From Pannonibacter anstelovis (GTDB taxonomy: Bacteria; Pseudomonadota; Alphaproteobacteria; Rhizobiales; Stappiaceae), in NCBI RefSeq assembly GCF_036881715.1, contig NZ_JBAKBF010000005.1, positions 1-64,000 on the forward strand: 64,000 nucleotides of DNA. The letters run 5' to 3'. Under the pieces are notes generated by a model. That model was not told where the DNA came from and made no database searches. It saw only the letters and a program-made list of their open reading frames with translations. Numbering within the stretch: position 1 is the first letter of the stretch; every line of letters starts with the position of its first letter. Positions 1 through 8,435 of the stretch are shown here, one piece after another. The translations under genes and the position numbers were made by a program.

Positions 1-513
1 AAGATCGGCGATGTGCTGGGCATGATCTCGGACATCGCAGGCCAGACCAACCTGCTGGCCCTGAACGCCACCATCGAGGCCGCGCGTGCCGGTGAAGCCG
101 GCAAGGGCTTCGCGGTCGTGGCCACGGAAGTGAAGGCCCTGGCGGAACAGACGTCCCGTGCCACGCAGGAAATCTCGGGCCAGATCGCCGAGATCCAGGC
201 CGCGACCAATGCCTCGGTGGATGCGATCGGGAATGTCGGGGAAACCATTGCCACGCTGAACAGCATCGCCGCGACGATTGCCGCTGCCGTGGAGGAGCAG
301 AACGCAGCCACCTCGGAAATCGCCCGCAACGTGCAGCAGGCCTCGGCTGGCACGGTGGAAGTCTCCTCCAACATCACTGGCGTCAGCCGTGCCGCGGAGG
401 AAACGGGCGCGGCCGCCTCGCAGGTTCTGGGCTCGGCCAGCGGCCTTGCCCGCGACGCAGAGACGCTGAAGACGGAAGTGGCCCGCTTCATCGCACAGGT
501 ACGGGCTGCGTAA
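1..513 (+). CDS. Methyl-accepting chemotaxis protein, C-terminal part (5' end outside window)
   Basis: An open frame runs from base 1 to TAA at 511-513, so only the C-terminus of a chemotaxis receptor is present. It contains the highly conserved hairpin tip of the cytoplasmic signalling domain (QTNLLALNATIEAARAGEAG, then KGFAVVA and an EVKALA segment), the region that contacts CheA and CheW. The rest is heptad-rich coiled coil ending in TEVARFIAQ. No CheR tether pentapeptide is visible at the end. The sensory domain lies upstream and cannot be described. The tip resembles that of the second receptor ending at 38791 but is not identical at the DNA level. Confidence 0.95.
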   Translation, partial: KIGDVLGMISDIAGQTNLLALNATIEAARAGEAGKGFAVVATEVKALAEQTSRATQEISGQIAEIQAATNASVDAIGNVGETIATLNSIAATIAAAVEEQNAATSEIARNVQQASAGTVEVSSNITGVSRAAEETGAAASQVLGSASGLARDAETLKTEVARFIAQVRAA

Positions 514-538
514 CCCTCAGCAGATCACGTCAAACAGC

Positions 539-573
539 AAAGGCCGGGCAGCAATGCCCGGCCTTCGTTTTTT
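539..573 (+). terminator. Intrinsic terminator after chemotaxis receptor
   Basis: Perfect 11-bp stem AAGGCCGGGCA / TGCCCGGCCTT with a GCAA loop, followed by CG and six T. It sits between two convergent genes and probably serves both, although the T tract is good only on the plus strand. Confidence 0.85.
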
Positions 574-2384
574 CAGCCTTCCGCTTCCTCGCGCAGCATT
601 TCCAGCTCCAGCCACTGCTCCTCGGCCGCATCCCTTTCGCCAGTGAGGCGGGTGATTTCGGCAGAGAGTTTGGCGAAGCGGTCAGGGCTTTTTGCATAGA
701 GGTTCGGATCGGCCATCTCGGCCTGCAGCTTTTCGAGCTTTTTCGTCAGGTTCTCGACTGTCTCCGGCAGGGTCTTGAGGAGATGGAGCTGGGTGAAGGA
801 GAGCTTCACCTTTGAGGATGATCTGGCTTCGGTGGTGGCCGGAGCGGGAGCTTTCTCTGCCTTGGCCGCTTTCTCCGCCTTGCGGGCGGTCACACCATCG
901 CCGCGCTGTGCAACCATGTCGGAATAGCCGCCAGCATATTCCTGCCACTTGCCATTGCCTTCCGAGACGATGACGGACGTGGCAACGCGGTCGAGGAAGT
1001 CACGGTCGTGCGAGACGAGGAGTACGGTGCCCTCGTAGTCGCTGAGCAGTTCCTGCAGGAGATCCAGCGTCTCAAGGTCCAGATCGTTGGTTGGCTCGTC
1101 GAGCACCATCAGGTTGGACGGGCTGGCAAGCGCACGGGCGAGCATGGCGCGGGCGCGCTCGCCGCCGGACAGAACGCCGACCGGGGTCCGGGCCTGTTCG
1201 GGGGCGAAGAGGAAGTCCTTCATGTAGGACATGACGTGCTTCGTCTCGGTGCCCAAAATGACCGTGTCGCCGCGCCCGCCGGTGAGGACGGTGGCGAGGG
1301 TGTCGAGCGGATTGAGGTTCTCGCGCTTCTGATCAAGGGTGACCATCTGCAGGTTGGTGCCAAGGCGCACGGTGCCGCTGTCCGGCTCTAGCTCCCCGGT
1401 CAGCATCTTGAGAAGCGTGGTCTTGCCGGCGCCATTCGCGCCGATGAGGCCAATGCGGTCTCCACGCTGGATGCGGCTGGAGAAATTCGAGACGATGGAG
1501 CGCTCGCCATATCCCTTGGAGATGGCCTTGGCTTCGATGACCAGCTTGCCGGAGGTCTCTCCTTCGGTGGCTGCAAGCTTGGCGGTGCCCTGCGGGCCGC
1601 GGTGGCTGCGTGCCTTGTCGCGCAGATCTGCCAGCTCACGCACGCGGCGCATATTGCGCTTGCGCCGGGCGGTGACGCCGTAACGCATCCAGTGCTCTTC
1701 GCGTTTGATCTGCTGGGCAAGCTTCTGCTGATCGCGTTCTTCCTGATCGAAGACCTCGTCGCGCCAGGCTTCGAAATGCTCAAAGCCCCGCTCCATCCGG
1801 CGCGATGTGCCCCGGTCGATCCAGACAGTGGCGCGGGAGAGGTTCTCGAGGAAACGACGGTCGTGCGAGATGAGCACGATGGCGGACTTGAGGCTCTTCA
1901 GCTCGGTTTCCAGCCATTCGATGGCCGGAAGGTCAAGATGGTTGGTCGGCTCGTCGAGGAGAAGAATGTCCGGCTCCGGCGCCAGCGTGCGGGCGAGCGC
2001 GGCGCGGCGTGCTTCACCGCCGGACAGGCTCTTCGGATCTTCCTTGCCGGTGAGGCCAAGGACTTCCAGCAGATAGGGCGCGCGGTACGGATCATCGCCG
2101 GGCGCAAGGCCTGCGGTCACGTAGTCGAGCACCGTTTCATAGGCAGACAGATCCGGCTCCTGCGGCAGGTAGCGGATGGTGCGGCCGGGCTGGACGAAAA
2201 TCTCGCCCTTGTCAGCCTCGATCATGCCGGCGGCAATCTTCAGCAGGGTCGATTTGCCCGAGCCATTGCGCCCGACAAGGCAAAGCCGGTCGCCTTCCGA
2301 AACGCTGAGTTCGGCTCCGGTCAGAAGCGGTGTAGCGCCAAAGGTGAGATGAATGTCACGCAGGATGAGAAGCGGAGGGGCCAT
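573..2384 (-). CDS. ABC-F family ATP-binding protein (Uup-like)
   Basis: A soluble 603-residue protein with two ABC ATPase domains in tandem and no membrane segments, which defines the ABC-F group. First domain: Walker A GRNGSGKST at about 39-47 and signature LSGGEARR near 120. Second domain: GANGAGKTT near 315 and LSGGERARAM near 405. The linker between them is charged and helical. The C-terminal ~70 residues form a lysine- and glutamate-rich coiled coil of the type found in Uup. Known members act at the ribosome or on branched DNA intermediates; this one is closest in layout to Uup. It stands alone, convergent with the receptor gene and divergent from oppA. Confidence 0.9.
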   Translation of the reverse strand: MAPPLLILRDIHLTFGATPLLTGAELSVSEGDRLCLVGRNGSGKSTLLKIAAGMIEADKGEIFVQPGRTIRYLPQEPDLSAYETVLDYVTAGLAPGDDPYRAPYLLEVLGLTGKEDPKSLSGGEARRAALARTLAPEPDILLLDEPTNHLDLPAIEWLETELKSLKSAIVLISHDRRFLENLSRATVWIDRGTSRRMERGFEHFEAWRDEVFDQEERDQQKLAQQIKREEHWMRYGVTARRKRNMRRVRELADLRDKARSHRGPQGTAKLAATEGETSGKLVIEAKAISKGYGERSIVSNFSSRIQRGDRIGLIGANGAGKTTLLKMLTGELEPDSGTVRLGTNLQMVTLDQKRENLNPLDTLATVLTGGRGDTVILGTETKHVMSYMKDFLFAPEQARTPVGVLSGGERARAMLARALASPSNLMVLDEPTNDLDLETLDLLQELLSDYEGTVLLVSHDRDFLDRVATSVIVSEGNGKWQEYAGGYSDMVAQRGDGVTARKAEKAAKAEKAPAPATTEARSSSKVKLSFTQLHLLKTLPETVENLTKKLEKLQAEMADPNLYAKSPDRFAKLSAEITRLTGERDAAEEQWLELEMLREEAEG

Positions 2385-2791
2385 GTGGTCCTGTCAAACG
2401 TCGTGTGCATGAAACGCCGCCGGTTGAGGGCAGCGTGAAAATCTGGCGCAGAGGAACGCCATCTTGGCCCGGCATGCAAGAGGGAAACGGTGAAGGGGGC
2501 GATTCTCTGTCTTAAACCCAAGGTGTACCGTGAAAGGGTGCTTAAACGGCAGAAAACTGCCGGAAATGGACTGCTTTGAATGTAGGCGTGGTGATTGTTT
2601 GAGCGGAGTGCATAAATTTTCAGAGGGGGGAAAATTTTTCGGATGACTGGCGCTGCCGAAAAGAATCCGTTTTTTTCCCCTCCTGCAACCCTGGTTCTCC
2701 TGTGGCAGGGTTGAACAGGGTGGGGCTGCATGGGAACGTGCCACCGCACCGGCACCAGGTGCTCTTCAAGTGTTGAAGAGGGGAGACTAAA
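2385..2791. other. Divergent intergenic region between ABC-F gene and oppA
   Basis: About 400 bases between two divergent genes, so both promoters should lie here. Visible structure: an 8-bp inverted repeat CAACCCTG (2686-2693) / CAGGGTTG (2706-2713), and a second one directly before the oppA ribosome site (listed separately). The middle is more A/T-rich than the coding DNA around it. I see no protein-coding signal and no promoter good enough to call. Confidence 0.5.
2762..2780 (+). promoter_or_regulatory. Perfect inverted repeat abutting the oppA ribosome binding site
   Basis: CTCTTCAA - GTG - TTGAAGAG, an 8-bp perfect stem with a 3-nt loop. Its 3' end merges into the Shine-Dalgarno GAGGGGAG about 7 bases before the oppA ATG at 2792. 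As RNA it could limit ribosome access or stabilise the 5' end; as DNA it could be an operator. Which one applies cannot be told from sequence. Confidence 0.5.
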
Positions 2792-4378
2792 ATGTTCAAG
2801 TCCGCAAGGATGACTGCGCTCGCCGCCGCGCTTCTGGCTGCAACATCCTTCTCTGCCATGGCGGAGATGGTCTATCACCGTGGCAATTCTGCCGATCCTG
2901 AGACGCTGGACCAGCATAAGACCTCGACGGTCTATGAAGGCAACATCATGCGTGACCTTTATGAGGGTCTTGTTGCCTACAGCGCAGCCGGAAAGATCAT
3001 TCCGGGCGTTGCAGAGAGCTGGACCCAGTCTGAAGACGGCAAGACCTTCACCTTCAAGCTGCGCGACAACGCAAAGTGGTCGAACGGTGACCCGGTGACG
3101 GCCGGCGATTTCGTGTTCTCACTCCGCCGCATCATGAACCCGGAAACGGGCGCGAAATACGCGACCATCCTCTATCCGATCCTGAATGCCGAGGCGATCA
3201 ACAAGGGCGAGAAGAAGGCTGAGGAGCTTGGCGTCAAGGCAATCGACGACCACACGCTCGAAATCACCCTTGGCCAGCCGACGCCATATTTCGTCGATCT
3301 GCTGGCCCACCAGACCGGCCTGCCGGTGCATCCGGCCAGCGTCGAAAAGTTCGGCACCGACTTCGTGAAGGCGGGCAACATGGTGTCGAATGGCGCCTAC
3401 ATGCTGGCCGAGTTCACGCCGAATGCCCAGATCAAGATGGTGAAGAACCCGAACTTCCACGATGCCGCCAATGTGGCCATCGACACGGTGTTCTACTACC
3501 CGACGGAAGACCGTGGTGCGGCACTGCGCCGGTTCCAGGCGGGTGAACTGCATTCCAACGACGACGTGCCGACCGAGCAGATGGCCTTCATCAAGAAGGA
3601 ACTGGCTGACCAGTTCAAACCGGCTCCCTATCTCGGTACCTACTATTATGCCCTCAACATGAATGATGAGGCGCTGGCCAAGCCAGAAGTTCGTCAGGCT
3701 CTTTCCATGGCACTCGACCGCGAGTTCCTGGCTGACGAAATCTGGGGCGGCACGATGATTGCCGGCTACTCGCTGGTTCCTCCCGGCATCAACAACTACG
3801 GTGAGCCGGCCTATGCGGACTACAAGGATCTGCCGCAGATCGACCGCGAAGAGAAAGCCATCGAGCTGATGAAGCAGGCGGGCTATGGCCCGGACAAGCC
3901 GCTGAAGCTGACGATCAACTACAACACCTCCGAGAACCACAAGAACACGGCAGTTGCCATTGCCGACATGTGGAAGCCGCTCGGTGTGGATGTGTCGCTG
4001 GTGAATACCGATACCAAGACCCACTACGCGATGCTGCGCGACAAGCAGGACTTTGATGTCGCCCGCGCAGGCTGGATCGGCGACTATTCCGACCCGCAGA
4101 ACTTCCTGTTCCTGGTGGAGTCTGACAATGCCGGCTTCAACTACGCGAACTACAACAACCCGGACTATGACAAGCTGATGGACGAGGCCGCCGCCACGAC
4201 GGACCTCGAGAAGCGCGCAGCCATCCTAAAGGAGGCAGAGACCATCTTCATGCGCGATCTGCCTTTCATCCCGATGATGTATTACGCCTCCAAGAACCTC
4301 GTTTCGCCGAAGCTCAAGGGCTTCGAGACGAACCTCATGGACGTGCATCCGACCCGCTGGATGAGCATTTCCGAGTAA
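2792..4378 (+). CDS. oppA: Oligopeptide ABC transporter, periplasmic binding protein OppA
   Basis: A 528-residue solute-binding protein of the SBP_bac_5 family that delivers oligopeptides to the OppBCDF importer. A typical Sec signal peptide (basic start, hydrophobic core, ASFSAMA-like cleavage before EMVYHRG) gives a periplasmic product. Blocks recall E. coli OppA throughout: DPETLDQHK, RDLYEGL, GVAESWTQ, LGVKAIDDHTLEITL, GTYYYALN, FDVARAGW. Strong Shine-Dalgarno GAGGGGAG precedes the ATG. It is first in the operon, with oppB, oppC and a fused oppD/F gene downstream. A long hairpin separates it from oppB, as is common where the binding protein is made in excess. Confidence 0.93.
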   Translation: MFKSARMTALAAALLAATSFSAMAEMVYHRGNSADPETLDQHKTSTVYEGNIMRDLYEGLVAYSAAGKIIPGVAESWTQSEDGKTFTFKLRDNAKWSNGDPVTAGDFVFSLRRIMNPETGAKYATILYPILNAEAINKGEKKAEELGVKAIDDHTLEITLGQPTPYFVDLLAHQTGLPVHPASVEKFGTDFVKAGNMVSNGAYMLAEFTPNAQIKMVKNPNFHDAANVAIDTVFYYPTEDRGAALRRFQAGELHSNDDVPTEQMAFIKKELADQFKPAPYLGTYYYALNMNDEALAKPEVRQALSMALDREFLADEIWGGTMIAGYSLVPPGINNYGEPAYADYKDLPQIDREEKAIELMKQAGYGPDKPLKLTINYNTSENHKNTAVAIADMWKPLGVDVSLVNTDTKTHYAMLRDKQDFDVARAGWIGDYSDPQNFLFLVESDNAGFNYANYNNPDYDKLMDEAAATTDLEKRAAILKEAETIFMRDLPFIPMMYYASKNLVSPKLKGFETNLMDVHPTRWMSISE

Positions 4379-4387
4379 GACAGGACA

Positions 4388-4427
4388 CGGCTGGCTGCAG
4401 CTTCCGCAAGGAGGCTGCAGCTGGCCG
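4388..4427 (+). promoter_or_regulatory. Long GNRA-capped hairpin between oppA and oppB
   Basis: An 18-bp stem with three wobble pairs, capped by a GCAA tetraloop (core arms CTGCAGCTTCC and GGAGGCTGCAG). There is no T run, so it is not a classical terminator. It probably blocks 3'-to-5' decay of the oppA message or attenuates read-through into oppB. Confidence 0.6.
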
Positions 4428-4506
4428 CTTTGCGTCATGACGGGCGCCACCCTGCGGCTTCAGGCTGCCAGGCGGCGTTTCCCGCTGGCGAAGGAAAGGT
4501 CTGGGC

Positions 4507-5430
4507 ATGTTGCGCTACGTGCTTGAACGGCTGTTGGGAGCCATCCCGACACTCTTCTTTATTGTCACCATCTCCTTCTTCCTGATCCGCATTGCGCCGG
4601 GCGGGCCCTTCGATCTGGAGCGGCCGCTGGAGGCAAAGGTGATGGAGAACCTCAACCGGATCTACCATCTGGATGAACCGCTCTGGAACCAGTACCTGAT
4701 CTATCTGAAGAGCATTGCGGTTCTGGATTTCGGTCCGAGCTTCTATTTCCGTGATTTCTCCATCAACGAGCTGTTTGCCGCCAGCCTGCCGATCTCGATG
4801 CAGCTGGGACTGAGCGCACTTGCGCTGGCGCTGATCGTGGGTGGTGTGCTGGGTGTTGTGGCTGCTCTGCGGCAGAACCACGGCCTCGACTATTCCGTGA
4901 TGGCTGCGGCAACCCTTGGCGTGACCATACCGAATTTCGTGGTGGCACCGGTGCTGCAGCTGCTTCTGGGCGTGCATTTCGGCTGGCTGCCAGTCGGCGG
5001 CTGGACGGCGGGCTCCTATGTGGATGCCATCCTGCCTGTCGTCACTCTTGCCCTGCCACAGATTGCGGTGGTGGCCCGCCTGACGCGTGGCTCGATGATC
5101 GAGGCGCTGCGCTCTAATCATGTGCGCACGGCGCGGGCCTATGGCCTGTCGGCCTATACGGTCATCGTTGTGCATGCGCTCCGCGGGGCGCTGCTGCCGG
5201 TGGTTTCCTATCTCGGGCCCGCGGCGGCTGCGCTGTTGACCGGTTCGGTGGTGGTGGAGACGATCTTCGGCATTCCCGGCATTGGCCGCTACTTCGTGCA
5301 AGGGGCGCTCAACCGCGACTACACGCTCGTCATGGGCACGGTGGTCGTAGTTGCCTGCTTCGTCATCCTTTTCAATCTCGTCGTGGATCTGCTCTATGCG
5401 CTGCTTGATCCGCGCGTGCGTTTCGACTGA
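4507..5430 (+). CDS. oppB: Oligopeptide ABC transporter permease OppB
   Basis: A 307-residue inner-membrane permease of the BPD_transp_1 family, the same length as E. coli OppB and matching it in most blocks: EAIPTLF-like start, SFFLIRIAPGGPF, DFGPSFYF, ALNRDYTLVMG, DLLYALLDPRVRF at the end. About six membrane segments. The cytoplasmic EAA loop (RGSMIEALRSNHVRTARAYG) docks on the ATPase. Shine-Dalgarno GAAGGAAAGG lies 8 bases before ATG. It forms the translocation channel with OppC; the two genes are 9 bases apart. Confidence 0.93.
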   Translation: MLRYVLERLLGAIPTLFFIVTISFFLIRIAPGGPFDLERPLEAKVMENLNRIYHLDEPLWNQYLIYLKSIAVLDFGPSFYFRDFSINELFAASLPISMQLGLSALALALIVGGVLGVVAALRQNHGLDYSVMAAATLGVTIPNFVVAPVLQLLLGVHFGWLPVGGWTAGSYVDAILPVVTLALPQIAVVARLTRGSMIEALRSNHVRTARAYGLSAYTVIVVHALRGALLPVVSYLGPAAAALLTGSVVVETIFGIPGIGRYFVQGALNRDYTLVMGTVVVVACFVILFNLVVDLLYALLDPRVRFD

Positions 5431-5439
5431 GGACCAGCC

Positions 5440-6567
5440 ATGAGCCTGACTTCCTCTGCTAACGGACCGCAGCCGGTCAAAGGCCGTTCCCTCTGGGATG
5501 ACGCGCGTGACCGGCTGAAGGCCAACCGGGCGGCGGTTGCGAGCATGATCGTGCTGGCAATCGTCACCGTCGTCTCCGTCATCGGCCCCTATCTGTCGCC
5601 GCATGGCTTCGATCAGGTTTACCGTGATTTCGTGAAAGTGCCGGCGAGCCTCCAGTCCTATCCGTTGCCGGAGCAGGTCGAGCCGGGGCTGATGAGCGTG
5701 CTGCGCCGTGCCCGTCTCCAGGCTGAGAACTATCAGCGCGACGGGGATACAGTCAGCGTTCGCCTGACGTCCTCGCGGGAGATTGATCCGCGCTCGGTGC
5801 AATATGTGGACCGCAGCGACTTCTTCCAGAATGCCCGTCTTGAGGACATGGCAGCCGACGGCAAGTCGGTGACGCTGAAGGCAGACGTGCGCAAGCTGCA
5901 TTTCTACTTCGGCACGGACGCCAATGGCCGTGACCTGATGACCCGCACGATGATCGCTGGCCGCGTGTCGCTGACCATCGGTCTGCTGGCAACGGTAGTG
6001 GCCATCTCCATCGGCGTCATTTATGGCGCGGCGTCCGGCTATCTCGGGGGCCGGGTGGATCAGGTGATGATGCGCATCGTCGATGTGCTTTATTCACTGC
6101 CGTTCATCTTCTTCGTCATCATGCTGGTGGTGTTCTTCGGCCGGAACTTCGTGCTGATGTTCATCGCCGTGGGCGCGGTGGAGTGGCTGGACATGGCCCG
6201 CATCGTGCGCGGGCAGACGCTGACCATCAAGCGGCAGGAATATGTGCAGGCAGCCGAAGCCATGGGTGTTGGTAATGCGGGCATCCTGCGCCGCCATGTC
6301 ATCCCCAACACGCTGGGGCAGGTGGTGGTCTACATGACGCTGCTGGTGCCGAAGGTGATCCTGCTGGAGAGTTTCCTCTCCTTCCTTGGCCTTGGTGTTC
6401 AGGAACCCATGACGAGCTGGGGTGTGCTGATCTCGGAAGGCGCGCGCAACCTGCAAGGCGGCGTGTGGCTGCTGGTGTTCCCCTCGATCTTCCTGACCTC
6501 GACGCTGTTCGCGCTGAATTTCATCGGCGATGGCCTGCGCGATGCGCTTGATCCGAAGGACCGCTGA
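5440..6567 (+). CDS. oppC: Oligopeptide ABC transporter permease OppC (with enlarged periplasmic loop)
   Basis: A 375-residue permease, about 70 longer than E. coli OppC. N-terminal membrane anchor at ~32-52, then an added hydrophilic region of about 95 residues (roughly 60-155) before the HFYFGTDANGRDLMTR motif that opens the usual BPD_transp_1 domain. The EAA loop (YVQAAEAMGVGNAGILRRHV) and the end NFIGDGLRDALDPKDR are normal. The extra loop should be periplasmic and may touch OppA; its role is unknown. Translation is closely linked to the next gene, one base away. Confidence 0.92.
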   Translation: MSLTSSANGPQPVKGRSLWDDARDRLKANRAAVASMIVLAIVTVVSVIGPYLSPHGFDQVYRDFVKVPASLQSYPLPEQVEPGLMSVLRRARLQAENYQRDGDTVSVRLTSSREIDPRSVQYVDRSDFFQNARLEDMAADGKSVTLKADVRKLHFYFGTDANGRDLMTRTMIAGRVSLTIGLLATVVAISIGVIYGAASGYLGGRVDQVMMRIVDVLYSLPFIFFVIMLVVFFGRNFVLMFIAVGAVEWLDMARIVRGQTLTIKRQEYVQAAEAMGVGNAGILRRHVIPNTLGQVVVYMTLLVPKVILLESFLSFLGLGVQEPMTSWGVLISEGARNLQGGVWLLVFPSIFLTSTLFALNFIGDGLRDALDPKDR

Positions 6568-6568
6568 C

Positions 6569-8194
6569 ATGACGGCACCTCAGAACCAGAATGAAGCCGT
6601 GCTGAAGATCGAAGGCCTGACGGTCAACTTCCGCACGAACGCCGGGATGGTCGAGGCCGTGCGCGGCGTCGATATCCACGTCAACCGCGGCGAGACAGTC
6701 GCTGTCGTGGGTGAAAGCGGCTCGGGCAAGAGCCAGACCATGATGGCGGCCATGGGGCTGCTGGCTTCCAACGGCATCACCGGCGGGCGCGTGCTCTACC
6801 GGGACCGGAACATCCTCGGCCTGAAGACGGGCGAGCTGAACCAGGTGCGCGGCAAGAAGATCACCATGATCTTCCAGGAGCCGATGACCTCGCTTGATCC
6901 GCTCTACACCATCTCCCGGCAGCTGTGCGAGCCGATGGTGGAGAATGGCGGCCTGAGCTGGGCCAAGGCGAAGGCACGGGCGCTGGAGCTTCTGAAGCTC
7001 GTCAACATCCCCGAGCCGGAGCGCAAGCTGAAGTCCTATCCCTATGAGCTGTCCGGCGGCCAGCGTCAGCGCGTGATGATCGCCATGGCGCTGGCCAACG
7101 ATCCGGACGTGCTGATTGCCGACGAGCCGACGACGGCTCTGGATGTGACGACGCAGGCGCAGATCCTCGATCTTCTGGCGGACCTGCAGAAGCGGCTGGG
7201 CATGGCGGTGGTCTTCATCACCCATGACCTTGGCATCGTGCGCCGGATTGCGGACCGCGTTTATGTGATGCGCAAGGGCGAGGTGGTGGAAGAGGGGGCA
7301 ACGGCGAAGATCTTTGACACGCCCGCCCACGACTACACACGCATGCTGCTGGACGCAGAACCGGAAGGCACCAAAGCACCGGTGGATGCTTCGGCGCCGG
7401 TGGTGATCGAGGGGCAGAAGGTGTCTGTGGAGTTCGTCCTCGGCGGCGGGCTTCTGACGAAGCCTTTCATCCTGAAGGCGGTGAACGACATTTCGCTGAC
7501 CGTGCGCAAGGGGCAGACGCTTGGCATCGTGGGCGAAAGCGGCTCTGGCAAATCGACGCTGGGCCGGGCGCTGCTGGGGCTGATGCCTGCACAAGGGCGC
7601 GTTTTCTTCAACGGCACGCGCATCTCGGACAAGAGCAAGGCGGAGCTGCGCCCGCTGCGCAAGCATATGCAGCTCGTGTTCCAGGACCCGTTCGGCTCGC
7701 TCAGCCCGCGCATGACCGTGGGCCAGATCATCACCGAAGGGCTGCTGGTGCATGAGCCGGGCCTCAGCGCTGCCGAGCGTGACCGCCGCGCCTGCCAGGC
7801 GCTGGAGGAGGTGTCGCTCGATCCCGTGATGCGCAACCGCTATCCGCACGAGTTCTCCGGCGGCCAGCGCCAGCGTATTGCGATTGCCCGTGCCATGGTG
7901 CTGAAACCGGACCTCATGGTACTGGACGAGCCGACATCGGCGCTGGACCGCACGATCCAGAAGCAGATCGTGACGCTGCTGCGCGACCTGCAGAGCGCCC
8001 ATGGGCTGACCTATCTTTTCATCAGCCATGATCTCGCCGTGGTGCGGGCCATGTCTGACACGGTGATGGTGATGCAGCACGGCAAGATCGTCGAGGCGGG
8101 GCCTGCGGCGGATGTGTTCGAGGCGCCGCGCGAGGAGTACACGCGCCGTTTGATCGAAGCAGCCATGCTGCCCACGGCGCATGCGGCTGTATGA
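6569..8194 (+). CDS. Oligopeptide ABC transporter, fused ATPase OppD-OppF
   Basis: A 541-residue protein carrying both importer ATPases in one chain, as in YejF and many rhizobial peptide importers. Domain 1 (about 10-260): Walker A GESGSGKSQT, signature LSGGQRQRVMIA, Walker B VLIADEPTTALD. Domain 2 (about 275-535): GESGSGKSTL, FSGGQRQRIAIARA, LMVLDEPTSALD. The start is set at the ATG one base after the oppC stop, with GAAGGA ahead of it; a frame extends further upstream inside oppC but lacks a better site. It powers transport by OppB/OppC. A 12-bp hairpin follows the stop. Confidence 0.92.
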   Translation: MTAPQNQNEAVLKIEGLTVNFRTNAGMVEAVRGVDIHVNRGETVAVVGESGSGKSQTMMAAMGLLASNGITGGRVLYRDRNILGLKTGELNQVRGKKITMIFQEPMTSLDPLYTISRQLCEPMVENGGLSWAKAKARALELLKLVNIPEPERKLKSYPYELSGGQRQRVMIAMALANDPDVLIADEPTTALDVTTQAQILDLLADLQKRLGMAVVFITHDLGIVRRIADRVYVMRKGEVVEEGATAKIFDTPAHDYTRMLLDAEPEGTKAPVDASAPVVIEGQKVSVEFVLGGGLLTKPFILKAVNDISLTVRKGQTLGIVGESGSGKSTLGRALLGLMPAQGRVFFNGTRISDKSKAELRPLRKHMQLVFQDPFGSLSPRMTVGQIITEGLLVHEPGLSAAERDRRACQALEEVSLDPVMRNRYPHEFSGGQRQRIAIARAMVLKPDLMVLDEPTSALDRTIQKQIVTLLRDLQSAHGLTYLFISHDLAVVRAMSDTVMVMQHGKIVEAGPAADVFEAPREEYTRRLIEAAMLPTAHAAV

Positions 8195-8207
8195 TTGTTA
8201 AAGACAA

Positions 8208-8237
8208 GACCGCTCCCGGTGATTGCCGGGAGCGGTC
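8208..8237 (+). terminator. Perfect 12-bp hairpin downstream of the opp operon (copy 1)
   Basis: Arms GACCGCTCCCGG and CCGGGAGCGGTC around TGATTG, 13 bases after the oppD/F stop. There is no T tract, so termination would rely on the stem. The same 30 bases recur with one change at 8381-8410. Confidence 0.6.
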
Positions 8238-8270
8238 CGAGGTCGTTGACAAAGCAAGAGCTCTCCTCTT

Positions 8271-8349
8271 TCGTCATGGTCGGGCTTGTCCCGACCATCT
8301 GCAAGCCATTGATTTGGTTAGATCCTCGGCACAAGGCCGAGGATGACGA
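8271..8349. repeat. Palindromic intergenic repeat element (RPE/BRUC-like)
   Basis: A 79-bp element with outer ends TCGTC / GACGA and two nested hairpins: ATGGTCGGG-CTTGT-CCCGACCAT (8276-8298) and ATCCTCGG-CACAAGG-CCGAGGAT (8322-8344). The GTCATGG..GGGCTTGTCCC and CGAGGATGACGA wording is typical of the short palindromic repeats dispersed in alphaproteobacterial genomes. It contains no reading frame. It sits between the two copies of the 30-bp hairpin. Confidence 0.7.
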
Positions 8350-8380
8350 TGGATAGGCCGAAGGTTTGTCAGCAGTCTGA

Positions 8381-8410
8381 GACCACTCCCGGTGATTGCC
8401 GGGAGCGGTC
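8381..8410 (-). terminator. 30-bp hairpin, copy 2, downstream of qorB
   Basis: Same sequence as the 8208-8237 hairpin except for one base in the left arm (A for G), 25 bases past the qorB stop on the minus strand. It can act as the qorB terminator. Confidence 0.55.
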
Positions 8411-8435
8411 CTGCAGGGTGAAGAGCTGTTGGGGG

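Noticed and set aside
6521..8182. Minus-strand frame of about 550 codons opposite the oppD/F fusion
   Set aside because: Antisense shadow: His/Arg/Leu-rich translation with no motif, lying over two intact ABC ATPase domains.
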